From the NCBI RefSeq assembly GCF_022539665.2, contig NC_081336.1, forward strand, positions 5,162,221 through 5,226,220: a DNA stretch of 64,000 nt, given 5' to 3'. Positions within the stretch are counted from its first letter, which is position 1, and every line of letters begins with the position of its first letter. A model generated the notes under the pieces. The model did not search any database. It had not been told where the DNA came from and saw nothing but the letters and a program-made list of their open reading frames with translations. A program made the translations under genes and the position numbers. The stretch is from Daphnia carinata (lineage: Eukaryota; Arthropoda; Branchiopoda; Diplostraca; Daphniidae). Positions 24,200 to 38,316 of this stretch are shown in pieces.

Positions 24200-27100
24200 A
24201 TTTGTGTTTACCCTACAATTCCTTTCATCTTACTTCTTGTCCATCACCAAACTCTATATAATTGAATCCTCGTGCTCATTTGTCAGGGTGACGCACACTG
24301 GATAAAAAGTGAATCTGTGAACACAAGAAAATACAATTAATTTCATGTCAATTTCTCCATAATATTATTCCCTTTCGCTTTCGACCTAGTAAATTCCGTC
24401 TTGGACATATAAAAGTATTTCATGTCCTTTTTGGCGAAGACAGAAAAGTAGCCACAGGCGACATGAGTGAATTCAAAAAGAATTCATGGTCTAAAGATCG
24501 CGAACGTTTTGAAATGTGATCCAAAAAGGACGCAGGGCAAGAGAAAGCTTGTCCTGTAGTAGGTGCCCGTTTCACCGGTTTGACCTCTTTTTGGTGTTTA
24601 TGTAAACGGACATCGAAGGAAAGGAGTGCCCTATAGCAACATCAGAATAAAACAACATCCTTTTCCAAAGGTGAACTAGAGGGTGTGCATAGTGGAGCCG
24701 ATCTTTCTATTAGCTACCAAATGTGCTGTGCGATAACTTTCCTTGATTGATTACCCAGCAAAGGTATGACAGATACATTTCCTGTTTTGCAAAGGAAAAG
24801 TTGCTGTAGCGTGCGGACTCTAAATGGCTGTTCAATCACTTTTTCCTTCGATGTTGCGAAACTGCTGGTGGAACCAAACGTGTGCAGCGTACCAAACACT
24901 ATCACGTCGCCCCGATTTTAAAGGTTGTGGGGCTCTAGGGTTAGTTTAAGTCGGATTAAAAAGAACTTGAGTTTGGCGGTTTTAATCACCAACGCCTTAG
25001 ATATCACAAACTGCAATATCTGTGGCCTCTTTTATAAACTGTTTTTGTGACGGAAAAAGTTTTTTAAAATATGGAACAGTATAATCTTGCACATTGAACT
25101 TCCGCGTTGGGGCTCGTGTCTGAAAGTTTATATTCAGCATACGCACATTTTCTACTGAGTATTCAGTTGTAATTTGGGTGGCATTGCGATAAACTATTTG
25201 GTATTTGTGGTGCGTGACATTGCCTAGCTGGCTTTTTTCAAAAATAATGCAGTAGCTACAGACTAGAAGCAAGTAGTCCAAAGTCTGCAACCAACAGATT
25301 TCTGAAATTCTCCATAGCAGGAGGACACGTGCCTTGATTAAATGCCCTCAAGTGGAATACGAGGAAACCTTCAATCATATTGCTGGCGAATCAAACAAAA
25401 TTGAATGGAAAACCTCAGCTTCCGTGTAGTTTCTATACCAATAATAACGTAAGAAAAACAAAATTATTACCATTCGGATAGCTATCTATACTGTGATTAA
25501 CGCAGTCCGTCAATAACGTCAGTCATATCAGATAACATACAGGTAGTGTTCAATAACGCTGGTTAAGTTAACGTTTCAGTCTAGCTCACATCTGTTACAG
25601 CTAAAACTTTACCTAAATACTCGGGCCTACTAGCCCCATTTTCCGCAAACCGTAAGTAAGTTTCTGGAACACTAAATTGAGTCTGCGGTGCTCATGACGT
25701 TATTAATACACACAGTTCGAAGCCGCGAAAAAGTAGTTTGACGAACCATTGTGCAATTCGTTCCACTACCTTTTTTGGCTGTGCTTGCTGGACATCGATT
25801 AAACAGATCTATTTTAGATGATTTGCTTTGGATTGCAATTCTTTCTTAAAATTTTTATGTACCCTTGGTTCTAAAATTCTTCAACTACTGATGTGTTTCT
25901 TTTTCTTTCATCCACGTCAAGGAAAACAGGTATTCGAATTCTGTTGGCCGAACATCGATTTGAATTTGACAATACCAATTGAAGACACTGTCGATGCCAC
26001 GGGAATTGTTTACTTTTATCGTTATGTGCACATGTATAACCAAAACGCTTTGTACCATAAGAAGAATTGGAAAACAAAAGTGGCGATAAAAACAAACAAA
26101 AAAAAAAGACCTAAATATTGCGCACCTCAGTACTACCAAATGATGCCCACTGTCAGGTTTTCTACAATTCCTGTTTTTAAATCTGGTTTCTTCGTGTATC
26201 AAATTAGAACTGCTTAGCTTGCGGAGAACTGGTTACGGAAAAAGGAGTTTCTACTTTAAAAAGAATTTACGAAATCGAAGTTGAAGAAAATAAAATGAGA
26301 CGAATTACTTTGCCCGATTTCGTAAAAAAAAAATCATGCTATCTGAAACACGTAGAACAATGGTGCGACGTTAGTTGTGAACCATCTCGCCTTCCCTTTC
26401 ACCAGTTTTTTTCAATGGCACTACCGCTCCTAAATCGACAAATCTTTCTTGAATTCGGATAAAATCTGATTACAGAATCAATTTTATAAATATATCAAAG
26501 TAAAAAATAGTAATAAAATAATTTTTAGATAACTAAAGGCATTTAATAAAAATGCAAATTGGAACACAAATCGACGAATAAAGAGTATGCCGTCATGAAT
26601 TTTAACGTGCACTAGTCAACGTGTTTTGTACGAATAACTGACAAAAGCTAACAAATGCTAGTGGGTTATAATCGAGAAAATAACTATTTTACTATTTTTC
26701 TCTCCGTTTTTGCCTTAATGTAAACATGGGTATATAACTGTAACCAAGCCTTCTAACGGTTGGCTGTAAAGCTAGGAAAAAGATGTAACACAGCAGTTAT
26801 CGAATTTTTCGCCTATGAAACTAGCAGCTAAACGGCACTATGAAGTAACTCGTAGGCTTACTCCAATTAGGTCTCGTACAAGTTACAACAAACCCCAGGC
26901 TGCATGTACCTCGCGTATCCATCGACACCAACAGTAAAAAGTGAACAATACACACGCATTATGGCCGAAACGGTTTATGTTACACTTTTGGTTAGCACGG
27001 CTTGCTTATTTCTCGCATACTTCGCGTGACCCTTGGATTATTGAAATTAGACGGGATTATCCTATATTGAACAGAGTACGTTCAGTATGCAGTGCGAAAC

Positions 27101-28668
27101 CGGTTAAGCCGAACTTGTTGCAGAATAGTGAAAAATACTCTGGCGTGACGATAACACGAATGTCTTAGTGATTGAAACTTAAGTTTCTCTGATGGTTTGT
27201 TTGGATTCGAAGATATCAAGCTGATGTCCTTATCATTCAATCAATACGAAATTATGCATTTTCAAGGACGTAATGGGTGTTTTCCACTCGAGTCTATTGC
27301 ATCGGTGAACCACTACTGTCGCTAACCACAGTCGCGATGGAACAAGTATCCTTCACAGCACCTAATTTAGGGAGTTCTATCTAAATTTGAAGAATACCAC
27401 GTTCCACTACGATGAACTTATCCGAAATGGCCTTGTCAAGCGAATAACTTAAAGAATAATAATAATTAAAAAAAGTTTTCCATTAAAAATGGTAGACCAA
27501 GTAGAAGATAATCAGTGTGGATTGAGAATTCAAATGTCCTTGAAAATGCCCATCTGTAATTACATTCTACAATTACGTATGGTAGAGGATGTGAATGGAC
27601 TGCCATGGCCTTCGTCCATGCTTGTGCTTCCTCGCGTTACTCCATAGTGTTTACTTCATGCAGAACAATTCTTCAACCGCACGTGTTTTACTCGAAAGGT
27701 CTACTAAACACATAGCGGAGGATTACTAGAACATTGCGAAACTTTAAAATGTCTTCAGGGAAAAGTGTACGGTGTTAAACAAAATTTATTGTCAAACATA
27801 GGTGAACCTTATCCGTTATACGTTGCACGTTGCACTTGGTAGTAAGTTTTCTTTCATCTCCCCCACTCCCTCCGTTTTTAAAATTTTGTTAAACATACGT
27901 GTTAACACAAAACGGGAATTTTAGCAATAAAATTTCTGAGTAGCGGATTGCAGGAATTTTCTTCCATCATCCAAAAAGAAGCTTTTTTCGGCAGCACAGG
28001 ATATGTTTATATCGCAACTTCAGAAAAAAAGAGTCAGTTTCATGGGTTGGGAACATTTGTCATGTTTTCTAGAAAACTGTACAGGAAACAGATTTGTCAC
28101 AACAATTGAAATCATTATAATTCCTCAATTGAAATTGTTTATAGCTGCGACATGTTTAACTGCTATGTGGTTATGCAAAATCGGATTAAAAAGAAAGCAA
28201 TCGAAAGAGACGCGTGAGCACATAAAGACAAGCACGGAATAGAGGATTGAAACACATGCACCGATGCGTTTGCTGTTTTTATTTAAAATACGGTACTGCA
28301 TGACAATTTTGTCCCGTCTGTTGAAATGACGATGGAAAGACCATAAATTCAATAAATACAGCAAACTATTGATTCGATCGCAGAGACAACGTAGATTTTA
28401 ACAAACTGGAGCGAACAAACGAAACGAAAAGACCATTCTGGCTACTGGATATCGACGTCTCGTTTGAAATTTGCACTTTTTGAATAACAATTATTGAAAT
28501 AAAGCCCTTGACGTCGAATTGGTCGATTAAGCTATGTGAATTTGACCCTTTGAATCTCTTTCCTTTACGATAACCGCATGAACACAAATTCAACATGAGG
28601 AATTTCGGTAAGAAAACGTCACTTTTGAACTTCATGCACGCATAAAGAAATGCTGGGCTCATCATTTC
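24200..28668. other. Intergenic region; nothing recognised
   Basis: A 4.4-kb AT-rich stretch between the convergent 3' ends of the desaturase and NDST genes. Frames near 25828-26217 (plus) and 28003-28242 (plus) are open for up to 129 codons but show no family motif and do not continue through splice sites. I see no terminal repeats or tandem arrays. The last few hundred bases should hold the NDST 3' untranslated region. Confidence 0.5.
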
Positions 28669-31600
28669 TCAGAGAGAATTTGACATCTCGACGGCTTGGT
28701 TATTAACGGGACGATCACTCAAATCCTCTTCCAACCAGAGTGGAATTGGATAACCAAGACGTTTGAGCAATTTTTCCAACGCTATGTTGTGTGTCATGTA
28801 AAAGGACTGTAAAACATCAAATATAAAAGGTGTTTCATTATAGATTCCATTACTGCGATATAGCGACGTAACTTGACTTAAAATACCTGAAGATATTTGG
28901 CAGATTGTGAATCCATTGTAGGATAGTGACGTCCTTTACTCCGACCTAAACACTTGGTGTGGTCACCATTCACTACTTGACAAAAGAAGCCTTTGCGCGC
29001 ATCATATCTAAATAGTAATTATTTCATCCCATATTAAAATCATGAAAGCGTTATGTTTTGCTTTATTGTTGAATCTCCGTACCTAAGATGTAATGAGTAG
29101 TCGAAGATTGGCCGGATTTTTAGAAAATGCTGTAATTTGCTCATTGAAGTGACAGGATCTAACCGAACTTGCTCACCATCGATAACAGAAATCTGTTGTG
29201 GAGGAAAATAGAGCAACCAACGATCCAAATGGTGCGCATACATTCCTGGACTGAGACACCTAGGATATAAAAACAATTCATTTCAAATAAACTTAACACA
29301 CGGGAAATTTTGCATTAGCTAACGTTGGCCTAACACAAAGTCAAATGCTATGATATTAGTACCTAAATCGAAGATCTCGTAAAGCTTTGGGTTGTGCATC
29401 CCCAGCAGTGAGCACTTGATAGAAAGTATGGTTAAGCGCTGTTGGATCACCATGAGATCTCATATGCTGATACCAACTATAAGCTCTTTTGGCAGGTGAT
29501 ATTATGATGATGACCTACAAGACGGAAAACGCTGTGATCTTTCTTTAATTGAAAATGAAATTTTACTCTTACCAGCTTTGCTTTCGGTAAGAGAGCGTGT
29601 ACCCGTCGCGGGACCAACTCGCCATCGAAATATGTTGCACTCTTCTCAAAAAGAAATTTTGATGTTGAATTTTTGGGTACAGGAAAGAAGTTCATGTACC
29701 AATCCAGTCCTACGCGGGGCATCATTGACAAAAAAAAAATCGATAAAATCATGTATATAAGTACAATAGAAAGCTTAAGACATCAAAATCAATTGATACC
29801 TTTATAATAGTTTTTCCCATTAAAAAATTGGATTTCCTCAAAAGTTTCAGGACTGGGATAATTGCTGACAATGGCAGGATGCATAGAAAGGAAGGTATAC
29901 AGAGCTGTCGTGCCAGTTTTTTGAGGACCTAACACAAGAAACCTGGGCAACTGATCACATGTTTTGTTTTGAGACCAGATTTTCATGTGGCGCTGATCGT
30001 CGCAAGGGTTCTGTTAGAAACATGCGAATGAATACGTTTTTGGAAAACAAAGAAAATGTTTCAGAGATTCTAATTACCCCCCACACAGGTTCAGATTCCT
30101 CAGGGTACATACGAAAGTATTTTTCAGCTAGTTGAAGGGCAGAAATACTTTGAAACTGCAAGTTGGTCCAGCATTGTAAAAATTTTGTGGCTGCCTCAAA
30201 GGTGTATAAAGCTAGGCGGTCATTCCCATAGTTCGACATGTGAGTCATAAAGATATTTATCTGCAATATGTAATTAATTTTAAAGTAAATTAATAACGTC
30301 AAAGGGAAAGTATGATTACAAATATTATGTTCCATATCAAAATATTGGGAGCATATGCAAAGCATCTATAAATTTTTAAAACGAAGCCAAAATCATGGAC
30401 AAATTGATTAGACGCTAAGTGGTTTCCTATATCATCATTATACCCTATTAAAGACGATCGTTTGGAAAAGCTCCCCTCCTTTAATGCTGTTGTCTAATGT
30501 CGAGCGACCACCGGGATACTTGTCGATAAAAATGGTGTGGGTATAGAGTCCACATGTTTGTCTTGGAAGCACCTAATTTAATTGAGAACCATTTTCCGTT
30601 TGATAAAAGGTGGCAAATAATAATTAAAACAGAATAATGTCGAGAATTTTATCGTTACCATGATCCCCCTATGGATAAATCCACGGCGCAGCCGAGCGGG
30701 TCTTAAGTGCGGATACTCCTCTGTAGACCTGAATTGAATATGCAAAGGAGCTATTTTGTTACCAGATAAATAAATATCTGAAAAAGATGGTTATTTACGT
30801 GACATGAATGTTCCAAAGTTTTTTCCACATGTCATATAGCGCTTCGTGGACAGGGTAGACACCTAAATGATGTGGAGATACGGAATAACCAGAGTCTGTT
30901 GGAATGCCATGTTCCTAAGAAAACGTTTGAAAATTTTTCAACCTGAACTTATTTTTAAGTGCAGAAAGCAGATTACAATTGCAAATTTTTTATTAAGAAG
31001 CATATCTGCTTCCAATAAGGAAATGTTTTCATATAAGTGTGGTTGCTGGTGGCTCCACATATGCCCAAACCACGTAAACTCGTTGGCGCGTTCTGATTGA
31101 AATAATAATAAAAAAAAATACAATAAAATTTTTTTTTTATCTGCTACCTGGACAAACAAACAACTGAATAAACTCACGTAAAAGATATTCATCTCCTTTG
31201 TTTTCTTCTTCTGTTCCATGGTTAAAAAACTTGCCGGAATATCCCATATTAAATCTAAAGCCAGGAACAATCGTTCGAATGCGATTCTGGGTATCGATGA
31301 TGCTCTGTCATCAACGTAACATAGGCGATAAAGGTAAAGCGTCGACTTGCGTACACTACGCAGCAATCCTTAAATGGCTGCGTTTTAGTTGGTGGAAGAA
31401 ATGTGGACTTACCTCGACGTCGCGAGGAGTAAGACGTGTGCCTTTTTGGCCGACAAAGATATCGTCTATGTCAACTTGAATATAGCGTTGCAAGCTTGTT
31501 GACAATCGCCCATGCGATAAAAAGGACATGGCATCTAGGAAGAGAAGACGATGGAGCCAGAAGTCTAAGCCCGATCCGAATAAGATGCGTTGAATTCCAT

Positions 31601-33544
31601 CAAACTCTCCGCAGTCCTGCAATTTACGTTCAAATGCTGTATAAAATATCGTAGATCAAGGAGAGAAAACTAATTGGCATTTCTTTGCTCGTAAATTTAG
31701 AAGGACAAAAAGCTTGAATTTTCTTCAGTGATTTTGGTAGTTTCAAGGCGATGACTGGCGATTGGTACGAATGCTTTATACCCGAATAACTGTGATGGCG
31801 TTTGAGGACAACCCTCCGTAAGCAGGACTATCTTCTGGGGCTTGAATAGAGCCCATTTCCAATGGTTCATATGTAGAGTGGTTAGGGGAAAACACAGTCC
31901 AATCATTCCCAGGCAAGGGTCCCCAAAGAACGTCACCACCTCTGGTTATCCGAAGCACAGGAGAATCTGCTTTCAATTCGGCATCCTGTAGACCAAAGCA
32001 AATATGAAAATTTTAAGTAACAGTAGTGGCGGAAATAGCTTATACCTTCAACTTAAAATTTGTATGGATGTGTAAAGGGAAGCCTCGAAGTTGAGCCCCG
32101 ATTAAACTTTCTTCACGGGGAGACATAAATCCTATAATTCCAACCTAAAATAGAAAAATTCGGAAAATGCATTTTATTTCATTAGATATGTGCACTTAAA
32201 AATAATTACCTGATACTGGCGACAATATTTATCGAGTAACTCTCTGTTCCATTTATCCATCGTCAGATAACGATCCATATTTTCAAAGACGATCACTCCA
32301 TATTTTCCTTTATCAACGTTAGTCAAGATTGGAAGCGATTTCCCTACGACTTCTAATTTGTACCTAAAACAATTGACGCAGGAAAATACAGTTGGCAACA
32401 AAACCTTAACGTAAGTATTTTTTTTTGACACGTAAAATTTTTTTTTAGATTTCTTTGAAGCCAACAGAATCGGCTTGGAAACGAATAAAAGACACGATAG
32501 ATTCTATCTAACCAAATAAATGAAATCTGGATTACTTTAGGCGGTTGTGGACCAAAAGTTCAGCGATATCTCGTCCGAGATGTGAGTACTGTGTTTCCGC
32601 AAAAAGCAGAACTTTGGCATCAATTCTAAGGCGACCTGGAGAAGCATGGCTTCTACTTCCCATTACGCTACCAAGGCGGAGACCATTTTCCCTCGTCGAC
32701 GAACAATGGATTGATGGATCCAGTCGGGGTCCACGTAGGATACTATTAGATGGACGATAGTAAGACAAAGGCATAAAGACAAGGTGCGGATAAAGTTGCA
32801 CGACAATGTTATTAGTAACTGCATAGTATTTTGGTCACATTTAACAAACACCCAAATAATACACACCAAGTTGGACATAGCAATAAATTATACTAACAAG
32901 GCCAAAAGTATTCTTTTGAAATTTTACGGACTCTAATGGCTTGTTACAAGTTACAAAATGGGTGGTGTCAACTAAAGACACGGATAACGAAGTCTATTAC
33001 TTGAAAACAAACTTGAACCATTTAAAATCTAAATAAATAAAAATTCCATGACGGAAATTTCCGCCATTACATCAGCAGTTTTCCATGAATGTGTTGGATT
33101 TTTCATGAAGCCAACCTAGTTCATAAGGGATAGTCAATGGTATTTTTGGATTATAATCCTAATCAGATGGTCAAAATAGCAACCAATACAGAACCGGATT
33201 AAATTGTGTTCATCTTATTCTTTAGTTTACTGTTATTATTACAGAGGTTACTTTACGGTTTTGAATATGTCTACTTACATATTGAATCGAACTGAAGAGA
33301 GATGATAAGCTGAATATAATAGGAAAACGAGGCACAGGAAGAACAGGAAAACCACACATCGACGCACAAGGGCCAAGCGGCCCAAACACATGCAACTTCG
33401 ACCTAATCTTGATGTCTGACGCATTAGGCACTTGTACAATAGGTCGAAGTTGGTGAAAACGTAGCTTTTTATATGGTTGTTTCTTCTTGCATCGTCAAAC
33501 GAGCTTTCTTCCTCAAGAAGAGCTACATCAAAGTCTTCTTTCAT
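28669..33544 (-). CDS. sfl: Heparan sulfate N-deacetylase/N-sulfotransferase, 18 exons
   Basis: Golgi type II bifunctional enzyme that removes acetyl from GlcNAc in heparan sulfate and adds sulfate from PAPS. Coding exons (minus): 33544-33279, 32742-32536, 32363-32210, 32144-32046, 31985-31782, 31616-31413, 31304-31178, 31092-30977, 30914-30799, 30728-30659, 30572-30444, 30260-30078, 30010-29800, 29709-29573, 29514-29363, 29259-29083, 29007-28887, 28806-28669; 2811 nt, 936 residues, every junction in phase. An N-terminal hydrophobic anchor ([18 protein letters not shown]) follows a cytoplasmic stretch of about 65 residues. The deacetylase part contains [26 protein letters not shown] and [16 protein letters not shown]. 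The sulfotransferase part contains the 5'-PAPS loop [10 protein letters not shown] with its catalytic lysine, the 3' phosphate-binding [12 protein letters not shown] and the loop [11 protein letters not shown]. The acceptor of exon 2 (32742) and of exon 6 (31616) were chosen by phase and family fit. One gene serves for the several vertebrate paralogues. Confidence 0.95.
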
Positions 33545-35200
33545 GACGCACTAATACAGAGAACAGCGGCCTCTGAAACCAAACTTGAGGGCTCGCAATT
33601 TAGCTGGACGACTGCGGTTGCGATATAACAGTAAACAAATAAATAATAATAAAAAAATAAATAGAAAAAATGAGAAAAATACAATCGCTAGCTACTCGAA
33701 TAGTTTCATTATCGTTTTGATGAATTTGAAACACTGTTGGTGCACTTTTGGATTACTGTTGCCCTTTTTTGCATTTGATAATTGACTCCCACTTTTTGTG
33801 CTGCTATGGTAAATGTGACCACTCTGTATTGCATAATGATGCTGATATCACCTGCAATCAGCATTCCCCACTGCTAGGGTAGCACATTTCCTGCATAATG
33901 AATATCACTGGATGATGTTGCAGATCCAACTTTCTACGATAAGAAAGAATTAAAAAATACTAGCAATGTATATTTGAATTAAAAACTTCTACATTTTTAT
34001 TGCTGAAGTCAAATTCAACTTGTTAGATGTAAACTAAATTTACCCTTAAAGAATCAACATGATTTTTTGTAACTACCTGCCCACTGTGAATATCAAAAGG
34101 GGAATGTTAATTGTGTACTTTTTACATCTTCTTCTTTTCGTCTTCAATTGCAGCAAACAATTGAACAATCTGAAGATATTTAAGTTTTAAACAACATATT
34201 TTACTTGGATACAGTTGCTATCAGATAAAACCTTAACAAACTCTAACGTGAAAGGAAGAACCAGTTATAACATTTAAGGTTTAAGAATATCATGAAGTGT
34301 GTCATTTAGCATAATGGAACTTACGTTTGAGCGATAGTCTACTGTCAACCATGATAAGAACGACCTACGCTTTGTTCCTCAGCGATGTGCGCAAATATAA
34401 GAAACTTGTGAATCACTCAGAACACCGTCGAAAATACTCGAAAAAACTTGATTAGTACTTGTTACTGTTATTAAACATTCTGTATACTTCCATCATCAAG
34501 GTCGCAACTATTTTTGTTAACAGCAACCCAATAAAAAAAAAATGCTAGAGCCTGGCCCCGCGTCAATTGGGTAGCTTTATGAACGATCTGTTGGGTGCTG
34601 GTGAAACCAACATGAAAACCCGAGTTACCCATGGATCGTTGTCAAAAAGGGTTCATTTGGGCGACCCGGGTAGCCTGTTGAGCCATCAGTTTTTTGGCAA
34701 CCTGATATACCCATCACCATCTTGAAAAATGGCGGCTTGATTGGCACTAGGTTTTTTAAAAAAGAACGTAGCAGAAAAGTTTGTTTCCTGGTTAACGACT
34801 CAATTCGAATCGAAAGCGCATGGCTGAATTTCGCGGAAAACCTCGGAGTAATCGGGGGAAAATTTAGTGCTAGCCAGGTTCCGAAACCGTAGTATTTAGT
34901 ATCATATCTATTACGGCTCTGTCAATTAACTTTTTTGCGCAAGAAGTATTGCGCGCTGACAGGACGTTATTATAGTAGGCCATGCTTGAAAGACACGCTT
35001 GACTTGGCCATCCGACTACTCTAAGTACAAAACGCTGGAGGGGTGTTCTACGGCTACTGATTCCATTTGGTTGGGACCGCGTAGTACTCAACCAAAACCG
35101 CTAGGTTCGCTATAAAACTGCCAGAATTCGACCACAAGTCCCCGCAAACCCTTGTAGCATTTACACACACCGTGGAGCAACCAGGTTTCTATGACTCTGG
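33545..35200. other. NDST upstream region and dispersed repeat
   Basis: Contains the presumed NDST promoter and 5' untranslated exons (unresolved). From about 34550 the sequence looks repetitive. Near 35123-35199 it carries a segment also found, inverted, near 63593-63668. No gene is supported. Confidence 0.45.
35123..35199 (+). repeat. Dispersed repeat, inverted partner near 63593-63668
   Basis: About 76 bp here, including CACCGTGGAGCAACCAGGTT, is the reverse complement of 63593-63668 with only a few mismatches. Both copies sit at edges of repeat-rich blocks. It is probably a conserved piece of an unclassified mobile element. Confidence 0.7.
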
Positions 35201-36535
35201 TAGTACATAGTTGCAGATGCACTTTTTCTTATGGAGTAAATGATAAACGCGCAGGGCGTTAGTCAATTGTTTTTTTAAAATATTGTCTGCTTGGAGTTTT
35301 TCCACGCGGAAGTCGCGATAAAACGTGGTTTTCCACGCGGATATGTGGAAAAACACACCTAAAATTGTAAATTAATTGAGAACCCATGAAATGAATTTGT
35401 TTAAATTACCTTAGTTAATTTTTAAGATTTTCTATCTAAGAAGGAATATTGAAATTCTCTAGACACAAACAAAATGTAAATATGTACTTATAATTAAAAT
35501 TTTTTACAATAATTTACACTTTTTAAAATTTGAACTTGGCACGGTAAAAAAATGGCCGCCATAATGGTTTATCAAAAGCCACTTTTTCAAACGTAATTTT
35601 TGGGGTTAAATATAGCATCTTAAAAGTAAACGTTTAGAACAACTTGTTCCTGGAATCACCAAGAACAAAAGTATTATAATGGTTTCCTGTTTTGACGAAG
35701 ATTAAGCGTCAAACAATCAATGCAAAGTTTCGTCTTTTTCACACATCCCCCCCCCTTTCTAAAATCATGAAATCCTTTAATAATTATTTATGAAAAAAAT
35801 AAGCAGTCAAAATTGACAAATTTTGCATCAATCGATAGCTCTTATCAAGAGCTATCTAATTTTATGAAATTTATGTTAAATTTTCAGAAAAGGAAAAAGT
35901 TTAAGTGTAACATATATTTTTTTGTTTTTATCAGTTACGTCCATTAGAATCTTGGATCGAAAAACAACAAAAACACATTTTGCCTTTAAGATTTTTTCCC
36001 TTTGAAAATGTTGACAACAATTACACAAAAATAGATAGCCCTTACCAAGGGCTATTTACTGCAATTAATAAACTATTTATTGTAATTAATTTAACTGACA
36101 AATAATTAAAAAATTGTTTCTTTTATATTCTTTTATTTCAATTGTATGTTCTTTTACACCAATTGTATACATATTCATTATATAAGCAGAATATATGTAT
36201 AATGTATAGTATATATTATTGTATATATTATAGTATTGGATATATATAATAGTATCGTACATATATAATAGTAATATATATAAATATCTATATATAATTG
36301 TAACATATATATTAGTATTTATATTGTACATATTAACTCATTGGAAAAAATTACATCAACCGAATTCATTTTATTCGCTTCGAAAAAATTTAAAAGATAT
36401 GCGCTACACGCATTATTGTTTAACTGGTTTAACTTTAGTGGTTTAACCACTAAAGCAACCAAATCAAGGCCCTAGTGGCGACAACGCACACTTTCTCCAT
36501 ATAGAAAACTGTAGATGCGATTATGTACTAAGTAG
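35201..36535 (+). repeat. 1.4-kb repeat unit, copy A
   Basis: Begins TAGTACATAGTTGCAGATGC and ends in the palindrome GTACTAAGTAGTAC. It shares high similarity with copy B starting at 36599 (offset 1398 bp) and with the partial copy C at about 37800-38316. It contains two perfect hairpins (35834-35856 and 36035-36055) and a TA-rich satellite-like tract at about 36160-36320. No coding frame of note. It also contains an intact, uninterrupted version of the site into which the large transposon inserted in copy C. The family is unclassified; a non-autonomous DNA element is one possibility. Confidence 0.8.
35834..35856. other. Perfect hairpin, GATAGCTCTT/AAGAGCTATC
   Basis: Ten-base arms with a three-base loop (ATC). 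Repeated at 37222-37244 in copy B. A related hairpin with AGCCCTT/AAGGGCT arms occurs at 36035-36055, 37414-37436 and 37851-37871. The outer bases (GATAGC/GCTATC) recur in the subterminal region of the large transposon. Confidence 0.8.
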
Positions 36536-36598
36536 TACATATTGCTTCGCGACCAGCCTGAACAAAATCCAACATGGTCTCACTACATATGTACTAAG

Positions 36599-37790
36599 TA
36601 GTACATAGTTGCAGATGCACTTTTTCTTATGGGGTAAATGATAAACGCGCAGGGCGTTAGTCAATCTTTTTTTTTTTTTAATATTGTCTGCTTGGAGCTT
36701 TTCCACGCGGAAGTCGAGATAAAACGTGGTTTTCCATGCAGAATGTGGAAAAAGACACCTAAAATTGTAAATTAAATGAGAACCCATGAAATAAATTTAT
36801 TTAAATTATCTTAGTTAATTTTTAATACAAGACGGAATGCTGGAATTTTCTAGACACAAAAAAATGTAAATATGTACTTATAATTAAAATTTTTAAACTT
36901 ATTTACACTTTTTAAAATTTGAACTTGGCGCGGTAAAAAAATGGCCGCCATAATGGTTTATCGAAAACCACTTTTTCATACGTAATTTTTGGGGTTAATA
37001 TAGCATCTTAAAAGTAAACGTTTAGAATAACTTGTTCCTCGAATCACCAGGAACAAAAATATTATAATGGTTTCCTGTTTTGACGAAGATTAAGCATCAA
37101 ACAATCAATGCAAAGTTTCGTCTTTTTCACACACCCTCTCCCCTTTTTAAAATCATGAAATCCTTTAATAGTTATTTATGAAGAAAATAAACAGTTAAAA
37201 TTGACAAATTTTGCATCAATCGATAGCTCTTATCAAGAGCTATCTAATTCTATAAAACTTATGTTAAATTTTCAGAAAAGGAAAAAGTTTAAGTGTAACA
37301 TTAATTTTTTTGTTTTTATCGGTTGCGTCCATTAGAACCTTAGATCGAAAAACAACAAAAACACATTTTGCGTTTTTCGATTTGAAAATATTGATTACAA
37401 TTACCGAAAAATGGATAGCCCTTACCAAGGGCTATCGATTTATGTTATATTTATATTATTTATATATTAAATCAGCGAATATCATAATTAATTTTGCTGA
37501 CAAATAATTAAAAAATAGTTTCTCTTATATTCGTTTATTTCAATTACCATAACTATTGTACATATATCTAATAGTAATATATATATTGTAATTGTATGTA
37601 TGTATAATATATAAATATAATTGTACGTATGTATAAATATTTATATATAATTGTAATATACTGTATATATGTGTATTTATTATATTGTAGTATTTATGTA
37701 CATTATCATAATATTGTAAATATAAGTTTATATAAAACTCATATTATTCGCTTTGAAAAAATTAAGATATGCGCTCAGACTTGCCGTCCG
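36599..37790 (+). repeat. 1.4-kb repeat unit, copy B (truncated end)
   Basis: Aligns with copy A from its first base (TAGTACATAGTTGCAGATGC) through the two hairpins (37222-37244 and 37414-37436) and the TA-rich tract, then loses similarity around 37765-37790 where copy C begins part-way through the unit. The junction looks like an internal deletion or a separate insertion. Confidence 0.75.
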
Positions 37791-37799
37791 ATTATTTCT

Positions 37800-38316
37800 T
37801 GAGCGATTTTTTTCCCATTGAAAATGTTGATAACAATTACCCAGAAATAGATAGCCCTTACCAAGGGCTATTTACTGTATTTAATCAACTAATTATTGTA
37901 ATTAATTTAGCTGACAAATAATTAAAAAATTGTTTCTCTTATATTGTTTTATTTCAATTATCACACCAATTGTACATATTCATTATATAAGTAGCCTACA
38001 ATATATATATAATATATATTACAGTATTGTATATATATAATAGTATCGTATATATATAATAGTAATATATATAAATATCTATATATAATTCTAACATATA
38101 TATTAGTATTTATGTTATACATATTACCTCACTGGAAAAATTTACATCAACCGAGTTCATATTATTCGCTTCAAAAAAATTTAAAAGACATGCGCTACAC
38201 GCATTATTGTTTAACTGGTTTAACTTTAGCGGTTTCACCACTAAAGCAACCAAATCATAGCTCTAGTGGCGACAACACACACTTTCTCCATATAGAAAAC
38301 TGTAGGCGCGATTATT
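37800..38316 (+). repeat. 1.4-kb repeat unit, partial copy C, split by a transposon
   Basis: Matches the last third of copy A (about 35990-36525), including the hairpin at 37851-37871 and the segment CTCCATATAGAAAACTGTAG. It breaks off at GCGATTATT (38316). The continuation ATTATGTACTATTTAGTAC reappears at 54382, on the other side of the 16-kb insertion. Confidence 0.8.

Noticed and set aside
25828-26217. Plus-strand frame of 129 codons in the desaturase-NDST gap
   Set aside because: Composition is what AT-rich noncoding DNA gives; opposite-strand frames of similar length overlap it; no family motif.
35201-38316. CRISPR-like reading of the spaced hairpins
   Set aside because: Animal DNA, spacing over 100 bp, and hairpins belong to copies of one larger repeat.
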